From assembly GCF_900100705.1 (NCBI RefSeq), contig NZ_FNCH01000002.1, positions 1 through 64,000 of the forward strand: 64,000 bases of DNA. The letters are read 5' to 3'. Made by a program: the position numbers and the translations under genes. The stretch comes from Pedobacter terrae. GTDB lineage: Bacteria; Bacteroidota; Bacteroidia; Sphingobacteriales; Sphingobacteriaceae. Below the pieces are notes generated by a model. That model saw only the letters and a list, made by a program, of their open reading frames with translations, ran no database searches and was not told the origin of the DNA. Positions 33,635 to 42,227 of the stretch are shown piece by piece; positions within the stretch are counted from its first letter, which is position 1; every line of letters begins with the position of its first letter.

Positions 33635-35041
33635 TTAATTCCAACCACCCCCTAACGAGCGGTACAATCCTACCACAGCATTAAGCTGCTCCGTTTTAAT
33701 GGTGGTTAATTCCAGTTCGCTCTGCAATAAATTACCTTGCGCCGTAATTACTTCCAGGTAGTTCGCCATGCCACTTTTAAACAACAGATTGGCATTACGC
33801 GAGGCCTGTTGTAAAGTCTGTGTCCGTTTTTGAGCGATGCTGTATTGCGTTTTTAACTTCTCTACCTTCGTTAACTCATCAGATACTTCACCAACCGCAT
33901 TTAATACCGACTGACGGAACTGGATCACCGATTTCTCCCGGTCGATTTTAGCAAGCGCTAAATTGCTTTTTAATTGTCCGCGCTGAAAAATCGGTTGGGT
34001 AATGCCTGCCCCTACCAATCCGAATAACGATGCCGGTACATTAAACCAGTTGCTGGCTTTAAACGAGTTGATGCCTCCGCTTGCGGTAATTACCAGCGAG
34101 GGATATAAACTGGCTTTCGCTACACCAACCCTTGCATTGGCAATGGTTAAAGCCAGTTCTGCACTTTTAATATCAGGCCTGCGGCTTAACATCGATGAAG
34201 GAAAACCCGCATTTAAATCCTGTGGAATATTCATCTTATCTAAACGGCTCTCGCGGTTAATCGCTTTAGGCAAAGTACCAATCAATACACTTAGTGCATT
34301 CTCCTGCAGGGTTACATTTTGCTCCAAACGCGGTACCAGCTGTGCGGCAACCAACTGTTGTGCCTGGGCCTGTTGTATCGCCAAAGAAGTAACCTGACCG
34401 GCATCGAACTGTAAATTGATAATCCTCAACGTACTATCATTCAGTTTCAAAGTCTTTTTAGCGATTTCCAGTTGTGCATCGAGCATCAGTAAATTATAAT
34501 AACCTTGTGCTACATTGGCCACCAAACGGGTTTGAACGGCTTTACGTGCTTCCTCAGTCTGCAAAAAACTGGCTAAAGCGCCAGCTTTTTGATTGCGTAT
34601 TTTACCCCAGATATCGGCTTCCCAAACCACACCCAGATTGGCATTATAATCTTCAATGTGTGTGGTACCTGTAAACTGGTTCAGGCTTAACCCATTTAAA
34701 CTGTTATCGCTAGGGCGGCTAGAATTTGCCGACACCTGTAGTTTCAGTTCAGGCAAGTAACCCAGTTTAGATTGTTTAAACAATACTTCAGCCGCATCAA
34801 TATTTTTTAACGCAATCTGCATATCGTAATTTTTAACCAAAGCCGTATCAATTAAATTTTGAACAGTAAGGTCGGTGATAAAACTTTTCAGCGGCATGGT
34901 GCCAATGCTTGAAGAGTCTGTTGATGAGCCATTTCTGAATAAGCCAGGTGCAATATTGGGCAGCGCTGTATTTTTCGAAACCGAACATCCGCTCCAGATT
35001 AACGCCAGGAGCAGGATGGTAATGATATTAAACCGTTTCAT
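33635..35041 (-). CDS. RND efflux outer-membrane factor lipoprotein (TolC/OprM/NodT family)
   Basis: A 468-residue OMF protein. It begins with a lipoprotein signal (LALIWSGC, Cys19) and has two OEP repeats, each with long helices for the periplasmic tunnel (QIALKNIDAAEVLFKQSKLGY; PDIKSAELALTIANARVGVA). It forms the exit duct of the tripartite pump encoded upstream. The start overlaps the pump gene by 14 bp, so translation is coupled. The length is normal for the NodT class. Substrates unknown. Confidence 0.94.
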   Translation of the reverse strand: MKRFNIITILLLALIWSGCSVSKNTALPNIAPGLFRNGSSTDSSSIGTMPLKSFITDLTVQNLIDTALVKNYDMQIALKNIDAAEVLFKQSKLGYLPELKLQVSANSSRPSDNSLNGLSLNQFTGTTHIEDYNANLGVVWEADIWGKIRNQKAGALASFLQTEEARKAVQTRLVANVAQGYYNLLMLDAQLEIAKKTLKLNDSTLRIINLQFDAGQVTSLAIQQAQAQQLVAAQLVPRLEQNVTLQENALSVLIGTLPKAINRESRLDKMNIPQDLNAGFPSSMLSRRPDIKSAELALTIANARVGVAKASLYPSLVITASGGINSFKASNWFNVPASLFGLVGAGITQPIFQRGQLKSNLALAKIDREKSVIQFRQSVLNAVGEVSDELTKVEKLKTQYSIAQKRTQTLQQASRNANLLFKSGMANYLEVITAQGNLLQSELELTTIKTEQLNAVVGLYRSLGGGWN

Positions 35042-38000
35042 AAACTGTATGATTTATAGGTTCTTCACGGTGGCGAACAACCTCATTTGATGATTTTTTT
35101 GATATTTTTTCCTGTAAAGCCTGGAAGATGACAAAAAGTACCGGGATAATGAATAAACCTAACACTACGCCTGATACCATACCCCCCGCAGCGCCAATAC
35201 TGATGGAGTGGTTACCTTGTGCCGATGGACCTGTTGCAATACTCATCGGGAATAAACCGAACACAAAGGCCAGTGAGGTCATGATGATCGGCCTGATCCT
35301 TAATCGTGCTGCTTCAATAGCGGCATCAACCAAACTCAATCCGGCCTTTCGTCGCTGCACGGCAAACTCTACAATCAGGATGGCGTTTTTTGCCAACAGC
35401 CCGATGAGCATAATGAGCGCTACCTGTACGTAAATGTTATTTTCGATACCGGTTAAACCCAATACCACAAACACACCGAATACACCTGTCGGGATAGAAA
35501 GGATTACCGCCAATGGTAAAATGTAACTTTCATACTGTGCAGATAATAAGAAGTAAACAAATACCAGACAAAGCAGGAAGATCACAGTCGACTGTCCGCC
35601 TGATGAAATCTCCTCACGGGTTTGTCCGGAGAATTCATAAGCATAACCCGTTGGCAATTGTTCTTTAGCTGTTTCTTCTATCGCTTTGATCGCGTCACCA
35701 GAACTGAAACCTGGTTTCGGGATGGCATTTACTTCAATAGAGTTAAACAGGTTATAACGCGAAGCCGTTTCCGAACCATATACACGGGTTAATTTAACCA
35801 GGGTACTGATGGGCACACTTTCTCCGTTTTTGTTTTTCACAAACACCCTGTCTATACTGGCCGGATCGGTTCTGTCGGCAACATCAGCCTGCACCACCAC
35901 ACGGTAGTATTTACCAAAGCGGTTAAAATCTGAAGCCTGCGCCGTACCGAAATACGTTTGCATGGTTTGTAAGATATCTTTTTTACTTACCCCCAGCTGA
36001 TCGGCCTTTTCGTCGTTCACATCCAGCTGTAATTGTGGATAATCTGTTTTATAAGAAGTAAAGGCATAGGCAATGGCCGGTTTCGCCATTAACTTCGCGA
36101 TGAAGTTATTCGCTACACCACTAAATTTATCGAGCCTACCGTTGGTTTTATCCTGTAACATCACGTTCATGGCCTCTACATTACTAAAGCCTGGTACCGT
36201 TGGAAAACTGAATACGAAGAAAGTACCGGAAGATATGGCCGCCATTTTGGCCCTAACAATATTTTGAATCTCGTCGATATTTTTTACAGCACCCCTTTCT
36301 TCATTTGGTTTTAACAATAAGAAAATCTGTCCGGCTGATGGACTGTTGGATGCGGTTAAAAAGTTATAACCGGCCAGCGACATCACAAATCTTGCCGATG
36401 GCATTGCCCTCAACTCTGCTTCAGCCTGTTTTAACATTTTGTTGGTATTGGCTAAGGATGTTCCGGATGGACTAGCCACAGCGATGGCCACAAAACCCTG
36501 ATCTTCTGTTGGAATAAAACCTGTTTTGGTCCTGCCTACCAGAAAAATAGTTATCAGCACCACTAAGGCCAGACCGGCCATGCTGAGCCATTTATGACGG
36601 ATCAATACTTTTAGCCCACCAACATACCGGTTGGTCATGTAACTGAAACCACCGTTAAAGCCTGCATAAAACTTTTCTACAAAACCTTTTTTAGGCGCTT
36701 TATGATCAGCGTCAGCATGTTTATTTTTTAGAAACAAAGCTGCCAGCGCCGGACTTAAAGTTAAGGCATTAACGGCCGATATAATGATGGCAATAGCCAT
36801 GGTTAAGGCAAATTGTTTGTAAAATATACCTGTAGAACCGGTCATAAAACCTACCGGTAAAAATACGGCCGCCATTACCAAGGTAATGGATATAATGGCA
36901 CCGGTAATTTCGTTCATGGCCTCGGTTGTGGCCGCTTTTGGGCTAAGGGAAGGGTTTTCTTCCATTTTGGCATGCACCGCTTCTACCACCACAATCGCAT
37001 CATCTACCACAATACCAATGGCCAGCACCAGCGCAAACAAGGTTAATAGGTTAACAGAGAAACCGAAAAGCTGCATAAAAAAGAAGGTACCAATAATGGC
37101 CACTGGAACGGCTATGGCCGGAATTAAGGTAGACCTGAAATCTTGAAGGAAGATAAATACCACGATGAATACCAGTAAAAAGGCTTCGATCAACGTATGC
37201 TCTACCTGGTTGATGGATTCATCAAGATCGGTCTTGGTGCGGTAAAACTGGTTATATTTAATACCTGCAGGGAAATCTTTTGAAAGTTTAGCCAACAATT
37301 TATCAATGGCAATCTGTATTTCGTTGGCATTAGAGCCTGATAACTGAATTACACCAATGGTAATTCCATCGTGTCCGTTTAAACGGTTCACGCTACCATA
37401 ACTGTAAGCACCCAGTTCAACACGGGCCACATCTTTTAAACGTAATATAGAACCATCAGAATTGGAACGGATCGCAATATTCTGATATTCCTCTGGTTTG
37501 GTCAGTTTACCTTTATATTTAATGATATATTCAAAAGCTTCACTGCTTCTTTCTCCAAACCTACCGGGAGCTGCTTCCAGGTTTTTGTCCTGAATGGCGG
37601 TGATGACTTCATTTGGTGTAATTTTATAAGTAGCCAGCTGACTTGGGTTTAACCAAATCCGCATCGAATAATCTTTAATACCACCAAATACACTGGCAGA
37701 ACCTACACCCGGGATCCGTTTAAGTTCGGGAATGATATTGATCTGCGCATAGTTATTTACAAAAACGGCATCGTATTTTTTTGGGTCTTCAGAGTACACC
37801 CCTATGGCGCCAATAAAACTGTTTTGCTGTTTGGTGGTAGTGATACCATATTGCACTACCTCTGCAGGTAACTGACTGGTAGCCTGCGAAACCCGGTTTT
37901 GCACGTTAACCGCTGCCTGATCGGGGTTGGTACCTTGCTGAAAGTAAACCGTAATGGCCAGCGTACCATCGTTACTGGCGCTGGAGGTCATGTAAGTCAT

Positions 38001-38222
38001 GTTCTCCACACCGTTAATGGCTTCCTCCAGGGATGGTGTTACCGAACGTAAAATCGTTTCGGCATTAGCCCCGGGGTAAACCGCAGTTACCAATACCGAC
38101 GGAGGGGCGATATTTGGAAAGCGCTCTAAGGGCAACTTGGTTAAGCCCAGTATCCCCACTATCACCAATAAAATGGAAATAACGGTTGAAAGTACAGGCC
38201 TGTCTATAAATTTCTGAAACAT
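35028..38222 (-). CDS. RND (HAE1/AcrB-type) efflux permease
   Basis: A 1064-residue inner-membrane pump with twelve expected transmembrane helices and two large periplasmic loops. It starts MFQKFIDRPVLSTVISI as in AcrB/MexB. The proton-relay aspartates are visible in AIGIVVDDAIVVVEAV (TM4, about residues 405-420), and the second half repeats the plan (LAKNAILIVEFA, about 938-949). Close to full-length AcrB (1049). It is likely to extrude drugs or lipophilic compounds using proton motive force. The adaptor gene is 24 bp upstream and the OMF overlaps downstream. Confidence 0.96.
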   Translation of the reverse strand: MFQKFIDRPVLSTVISILLVIVGILGLTKLPLERFPNIAPPSVLVTAVYPGANAETILRSVTPSLEEAINGVENMTYMTSSASNDGTLAITVYFQQGTNPDQAAVNVQNRVSQATSQLPAEVVQYGITTTKQQNSFIGAIGVYSEDPKKYDAVFVNNYAQINIIPELKRIPGVGSASVFGGIKDYSMRIWLNPSQLATYKITPNEVITAIQDKNLEAAPGRFGERSSEAFEYIIKYKGKLTKPEEYQNIAIRSNSDGSILRLKDVARVELGAYSYGSVNRLNGHDGITIGVIQLSGSNANEIQIAIDKLLAKLSKDFPAGIKYNQFYRTKTDLDESINQVEHTLIEAFLLVFIVVFIFLQDFRSTLIPAIAVPVAIIGTFFFMQLFGFSVNLLTLFALVLAIGIVVDDAIVVVEAVHAKMEENPSLSPKAATTEAMNEITGAIISITLVMAAVFLPVGFMTGSTGIFYKQFALTMAIAIIISAVNALTLSPALAALFLKNKHADADHKAPKKGFVEKFYAGFNGGFSYMTNRYVGGLKVLIRHKWLSMAGLALVVLITIFLVGRTKTGFIPTEDQGFVAIAVASPSGTSLANTNKMLKQAEAELRAMPSARFVMSLAGYNFLTASNSPSAGQIFLLLKPNEERGAVKNIDEIQNIVRAKMAAISSGTFFVFSFPTVPGFSNVEAMNVMLQDKTNGRLDKFSGVANNFIAKLMAKPAIAYAFTSYKTDYPQLQLDVNDEKADQLGVSKKDILQTMQTYFGTAQASDFNRFGKYYRVVVQADVADRTDPASIDRVFVKNKNGESVPISTLVKLTRVYGSETASRYNLFNSIEVNAIPKPGFSSGDAIKAIEETAKEQLPTGYAYEFSGQTREEISSGGQSTVIFLLCLVFVYFLLSAQYESYILPLAVILSIPTGVFGVFVVLGLTGIENNIYVQVALIMLIGLLAKNAILIVEFAVQRRKAGLSLVDAAIEAARLRIRPIIMTSLAFVFGLFPMSIATGPSAQGNHSISIGAAGGMVSGVVLGLFIIPVLFVIFQALQEKISKKSSNEVVRHREEPINHTVYETV

Positions 38223-38246
38223 GATTGCTTTAACTTTAATTTTTTA

Positions 38247-39449
38247 TTATTTCTTTGTTTTTGCCACCGCTACTTTATCGGCCGCTTTTTGAGGCTGGAT
38301 CACCATACCTTCCTGTAATTTATCAACGCCGCTTAACACAATCTGGTCGCCAACCTTAACTCCATCTTTAACCAGGTAATTTTCGCCGGCTTTACCTACA
38401 ATGGTAATGGCTTGCTTTTTCACCTTACTGCTGTCGCCAACGGTAAATACAAATACTTTGTCCTGCATTTCTACTGTTGATGCCTGCGGTACCAGAATGG
38501 CATTGTCATGTTGCAGACCTAAACGGATTTTGCCCGTATTACCAGAACGAAGCGTTCCGCTGGCATTAGGAAAACTTGCTCTAAGTGTAATTGCACCGGT
38601 ATTTTTATCAAACTGACCATCGATCATATCAATTTTGCCTTTAATCGGGTAAGCAGAATTATCGGCTAATAAAAGTTCTACCGCAGGCAAATGTTTAATC
38701 CTATCTGCAGGTGTTTTACCCGGGTAGTTGGCGTTAAAATTATTGAAGTCGTTTTCTGCCAGGGAGAAGTAAACGTGTACCTCGTGGATATCAGATAACT
38801 GCGTTAAAGCAATCTGATCTGTTGGTGAAACCAAGCTTCCTTGTTTCTTTGGGATACGACCGATGTAACCACTTACTGTAGCCTTAACATTGGTATAACC
38901 TAAATTAATTTTTGCTGATGCAACGTTAGCCTTAGCTTGTTCGGCATTAGCCTGCGCAATTTTATAGGCCGTTTTAGCCGTTTTTAGCTGAATATCAGAA
39001 ACTACTTTATTCTGAACCAGTGGTGTTAACTTATCTACTTCCAGCTGTGCATTTAAAATAGCTGCTTCTGCTGCATGTAAACTGGCTTTTGCATTATTTA
39101 AAGCCTCGCGATAAGGGTTTTCGTTAATTTTAAATAGGGTCTGTCCGGCGGTAACATAAGCGCCTTCGTTAACCAGTACGCTTTGTAAGTAACCACTCAC
39201 TTGCGGACGCACATCAATATCAACAGCCCCCTGAATAGAAGCCGGGTATTCGATATATGTGGTTTCTGTGCTGGCATTAATGGCGCTTACCGGCAAGGCT
39301 GGCGGCGGTGGCGCAGCCGCTGACTGATCTGGCGAAGATTTACAACTAACTAAAATTATAGAGAGTAGTGAAACTGTTAACAGTGACTTAACACTACTAA
39401 ACTGTTTAACAGTGTTAAGTAAGGGATACAAGCGATGTAGAGATTTCAT
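38247..39449 (-). CDS. RND efflux periplasmic adaptor (membrane fusion protein)
   Basis: A 400-residue AcrA/MexA-type lipoprotein: signal with lipobox LSIILVSC at about residues 29-36, a proline-rich linker, the biotinyl-lipoyl-like half motif VDVRPQVSGYLQSVLVNEGAYVTAGQTLFKI, a helical hairpin (about 110-185), the second lipoyl half and beta barrels. It bridges pump and outer-membrane factor. It is the first gene of the operon. A TetR-type site lies about 40-55 bp before the ATG, and a second match lies inside codons 11-15. The only Met able to supply the signal peptide is the one used. Confidence 0.95.
   Translation of the reverse strand: MKSLHRLYPLLNTVKQFSSVKSLLTVSLLSIILVSCKSSPDQSAAAPPPPALPVSAINASTETTYIEYPASIQGAVDIDVRPQVSGYLQSVLVNEGAYVTAGQTLFKINENPYREALNNAKASLHAAEAAILNAQLEVDKLTPLVQNKVVSDIQLKTAKTAYKIAQANAEQAKANVASAKINLGYTNVKATVSGYIGRIPKKQGSLVSPTDQIALTQLSDIHEVHVYFSLAENDFNNFNANYPGKTPADRIKHLPAVELLLADNSAYPIKGKIDMIDGQFDKNTGAITLRASFPNASGTLRSGNTGKIRLGLQHDNAILVPQASTVEMQDKVFVFTVGDSSKVKKQAITIVGKAGENYLVKDGVKVGDQIVLSGVDKLQEGMVIQPQKAADKVAVAKTKK
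39405..39419. promoter_or_regulatory. Third TetR-type operator match, inside the adaptor gene
   Basis: TTTAACAGTGTTAAG matches the upstream site TCTAACAGCGTTAAG at 13 of 15 positions and forms a 9-bp inverted repeat (CTTAACACT/AGTGTTAAG) with sequence at about 39387. Its place in the early coding region fits roadblock repression, but it could be chance. Confidence 0.45.
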
Positions 39450-39487
39450 ATGGATTAAATTTAATTGGAATTAGAGTGTATAAATAA

Positions 39488-39502
39488 TCTAACAGCGTTA
39501 AG
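39488..39502. promoter_or_regulatory. TetR operator upstream of the efflux operon
   Basis: TCTAACAGCGTTAAG, with TAAC/GTTA half-sites around a three-base centre, lies about 40-55 bp before the adaptor ATG. It is nearly identical over 20 bp (AAATAA plus the motif) to the site before the TetR gene. Confidence 0.75.
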
Positions 39503-39520
39503 TTACTGTTAAAAAAAATG

Positions 39521-40126
39521 CTAACTGTTAATAGATAATGTAATGCCTTTGATGGCATCTTTTAAAATTTGCTGGTTTAATTCATCAGTTGTTCTTCCGT
39601 TAGGGCGAACCAGATTGATGGAAATCAAGCCGTGAATGATCGACCAATAGGTGTAATATTTCCGACAGATGTCATCCTCAGAAACCGGTTTTTTCTCGAA
39701 TAAAGATTCAATAACATCGCCCAACATATTCGAAACCGTTTCAGCTTCATTTAATGACTTTTTCACGGTGCAACAAACCATATCTACACCGTACATTAAC
39801 TGATAAAATTCTGTGTGTGAAAAGGCAAAATTCCAATAGGCAACCCACATGGCTTCCATTTTATCTGCTGCGGTTTCATGTTTGTCGCGTGCTGCACGAA
39901 TATCCTTTGCCAAGATCTGGTAACCTCTCCTGGTTAATTCAAGCAGGATGCCCTCTTTGTTAGAAAAATATTCGTAAATTATTGGAGCGGTATATTCAAT
40001 CTGGTCGGCAATTTTACGCATACTCAATGCCTGCCAGCCCTCTGTTTGAACAATGTTCAAGGCAGCATCCAGAATTTTTGTTCTGGTTTCATCTTTTAAA
40101 CGTAGAATTCTTTCTTTACTTCCCAT
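39521..40126 (-). CDS. TetR/AcrR-family repressor of the adjacent efflux operon
   Basis: 201 residues from the ATG at 40126; an upstream in-frame start at 40180 would add 18 residues that do not fit the family and would cover the operator. The N-terminal HTH is RTKILDAALNIVQTEGWQAL to TAPIIYEYFSNKEGIL (about residues 12-55), and the rest is the variable ligand-binding helical domain, with a Cys pair (VCCTVKK). It is 71 bp upstream of the adaptor gene on the same strand. The same 15-bp motif precedes both genes, so it should repress itself and the pump until a substrate binds. Confidence 0.9.
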   Translation of the reverse strand: MGSKERILRLKDETRTKILDAALNIVQTEGWQALSMRKIADQIEYTAPIIYEYFSNKEGILLELTRRGYQILAKDIRAARDKHETAADKMEAMWVAYWNFAFSHTEFYQLMYGVDMVCCTVKKSLNEAETVSNMLGDVIESLFEKKPVSEDDICRKYYTYWSIIHGLISINLVRPNGRTTDELNQQILKDAIKGITLSINS

Positions 40127-40150
40127 GATTGGAATATTAGGTGTAAATAA

Positions 40151-40165
40151 TCTAACACCGTTAAG
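40151..40165. promoter_or_regulatory. TetR operator upstream of the repressor gene
   Basis: TCTAACACCGTTAAG differs from the pump-operon site at one base and lies 25-39 bp before the TetR start, consistent with autorepression. Confidence 0.75.
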
Positions 40166-40306
40166 CAAATGTAGAACCAATTCCAGAATTCACAATCATT
40201 CATTTGTCATAAACATTTTATTGATTAGCTTTACGATTAATAATCAACGATTAGCGCATTTAAAAGGCTTTTTCAAATAAATTATTTTCTCAATAACTTA
40301 TCAAAA

Positions 40307-40765
40307 ATGATTTTCCGCGAAGCAAAAACGACTGACATAGCGGCGATGCAAATTGTCAGGCATACCGTAAAAGAGAACATTTTGTCCGATCCGGCACTGG
40401 TTACTGACCAGGATTGCGAAGAATTTATTACGCAACGTGGTAAAGGTTGGGTTTGCGAAGTTGATGGAGCAGTAGTGGGTTTCTCTATTGTAGATTTAAA
40501 AGAGCATAACATCTGGGCGCTCTTTCTGCGTCCGGAGTTCGAAGGTAAAGGCATCGGCAAAGAATTGCACCGCTTGATGATGGATTGGTATTTTAATCAA
40601 ACACAGGATCTTGTGTGGTTAGGCACAGCTCCCAATACCCGTGCAGAAGAATTTTACACCAGGCAGGGCTGGAAAAAAGTGGTAAATAAAGGGGAAGTGA
40701 AATTTGAAATGAATGATGCGGATTGGAAAAAACACTGCCTAAATATTGACCCACAAAGAAACTAA
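40307..40765 (+). CDS. GNAT-family N-acetyltransferase
   Basis: A 152-residue single-domain acetyltransferase. The acetyl-CoA-binding motif A is visible as LFLRPEFEGKGIGKELHRLMMDW (about residues 76-98; R/QxxGxG/A), preceded by the beta-4 strand VVGFSIVDLKEHNIWA, and the C-terminal region AEEFYTRQGWKKV is typical. The acceptor (small amine, antibiotic or protein) cannot be inferred. Single gene on the plus strand, diverging from the TetR gene. Confidence 0.88.
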   Translation: MIFREAKTTDIAAMQIVRHTVKENILSDPALVTDQDCEEFITQRGKGWVCEVDGAVVGFSIVDLKEHNIWALFLRPEFEGKGIGKELHRLMMDWYFNQTQDLVWLGTAPNTRAEEFYTRQGWKKVVNKGEVKFEMNDADWKKHCLNIDPQRN

Positions 40766-40966
40766 GGGTTCTCCTTGACAGACTTCAATGAAAAAGTCGT
40801 CATCTTGACTGAAGCGCAGCGAAATGGAGAGATCTATTACATAAAAGACCCTGAAACACCTGTCCGACCGGCCGGGCGGAAGTTCAGGGTGCGAGCCAGA
40901 AAGAATAATCACTCAATGATAAGAAGCTACTAATGGTTATCGCCTTTTTCTTATTTGATTGTTAAT

Positions 40967-41437
40967 CTAATACTCTAAAGGAACAATAGGTTCTTTTTTT
41001 GTGGTAGACATGATCATCATAGTTTGGAAGGTTTTCACTACAGAAATCTTACTGATTTTATCCATAATTAAACGTTCGTAAGCCTTAATATCTTTCACAT
41101 AAACCTTTAGTAAAAAATCGGCCTGACCGGTAACGTGATGACACTCTGTGATTTCTTTGATTTGATTTACTTCATCCAAAAAGATCTGGATGGTATTGTT
41201 TTTATGAAAATCGAGTTGAATCTGAATAAAGGTTTTAATACCTAAACCCAGTTTTTCTTCATCCACCAAAGCATGGTAACTTTTAATATATCCTGCCATT
41301 TCAAGCTTACGCACACGCTCTAAAGTTGGCGCAGGTGATAATCCAATTTCCTGTGATAAAAGCAAGTTAGTAATTCTTCCGTTCTCTTGAAGAATTCTTA
41401 AAATTTTAAAGTCTATTTTATCTAATTCAGATGCCAT
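40967..41437 (-). CDS. Lrp/AsnC-family transcriptional regulator
   Basis: 156 residues: an N-terminal HTH (LDKIDFKILRILQENGRITN to SPAPTLERVRKLEMAGYI, about 5-53) followed by the RAM ligand-binding domain, including HHVTGQADFLLKVYVKD. Such proteins sense amino acids and act as octamers or dimers. It diverges from mntR with a 127-bp shared spacer. A regulatory link to manganese uptake is not suggested by the sequence. Confidence 0.92.
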   Translation of the reverse strand: MASELDKIDFKILRILQENGRITNLLLSQEIGLSPAPTLERVRKLEMAGYIKSYHALVDEEKLGLGIKTFIQIQLDFHKNNTIQIFLDEVNQIKEITECHHVTGQADFLLKVYVKDIKAYERLIMDKISKISVVKTFQTMMIMSTTKKEPIVPLEY

Positions 41438-41526
41438 ATGGTGTTAAAGGTATTTCAGAATACAAACATAACCAAATTATATTCTAAATTTTAACATAAT
41501 TTATCATATATATTTTAAACAATAAT

Positions 41527-41544
41527 TTTTAGATTTACCTAAAA
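41527..41544 (+). promoter_or_regulatory. MntR/DtxR-type operator
   Basis: TTTTAG-ATTTAC-CTAAAA has perfect six-base arms and closely resembles DtxR/MntR boxes (TTAGG-type half-sites). It lies 20 bp before the mntR start, with another half-site (TTAGATAAA) just after it. Metal-dependent autorepression of mntR-mntH is the likely role. Confidence 0.65.
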
Positions 41545-41564
41545 ATAAAATTAGATAAATATAA

Positions 41565-42227
41565 ATGCAAAGTTATACCGAAGAGAACTATCTAAAGACT
41601 ATTTATCATCTGGCAGAGAAAACCACCAATGTGCAAACCAATGCCATTGCGGAGCAGATGCAAACCAAACCCGCATCGGTTACCGATATGATTAAAAAAT
41701 TAGCCGATAAGGGCCTCATTGATTATATTAAATACCAAGGTGTTACCTTAACAGAGAAGGGAAAAAACACAGCGATAGATATTGTACGTAAACATAGATT
41801 ATGGGAAGTTTTTTTGGTAGACAAATTAAACTTTAAGTGGGATGAGGTACATGATGTGGCCGAAGAATTGGAGCATATTAAATCGATTGAGCTGATTGAA
41901 AGATTGGATGAGTTTTTGGGCTTTCCGAAAGCAGACCCCCATGGCGATCCGATCCCCGATAAAAACGGAAGATTTGCCAAAACCCAGTTTATTAAATTGA
42001 TTGAATTAAAAGTGGGCGATTCTGGCACCATTACCGGCGTAAGTCAGCACAGTTCTGCATTTTTAAAACATTTAGAAAAATTAGGGCTTACCCTGGGCAA
42101 ACAAATCCAGGTTAGTGATGTTACCGATTTCGATGGTTCGGTTGAGATCCAGGTATCAGATAAACAAGTTAATATTAGTAGAGAAGTTGCAAAACATATT
42201 TTAATCAGCAGTAATGGCAAAAACTGA
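41565..42227 (+). CDS. mntR: DtxR/MntR-family metal-dependent repressor
   Basis: A 220-residue three-domain regulator: winged HTH (about 1-63, QMQTKPASVTDMIKKLADKGLI), dimerisation and metal-binding domain (about 64-140; KHRLWEVF, EELEHIKS with His and Glu ligands, FPKADPHGDPIP), and a C-terminal SH3-like FeoA domain (about 150-218). It should bind Mn(II) or Fe(II) and shut off the downstream transporter. The gene overlaps the transporter start by 14 bp, so they are translationally coupled. Manganese is preferred because of the NRAMP neighbour; iron is possible. Confidence 0.9.
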   Translation: MQSYTEENYLKTIYHLAEKTTNVQTNAIAEQMQTKPASVTDMIKKLADKGLIDYIKYQGVTLTEKGKNTAIDIVRKHRLWEVFLVDKLNFKWDEVHDVAEELEHIKSIELIERLDEFLGFPKADPHGDPIPDKNGRFAKTQFIKLIELKVGDSGTITGVSQHSSAFLKHLEKLGLTLGKQIQVSDVTDFDGSVEIQVSDKQVNISREVAKHILISSNGKN

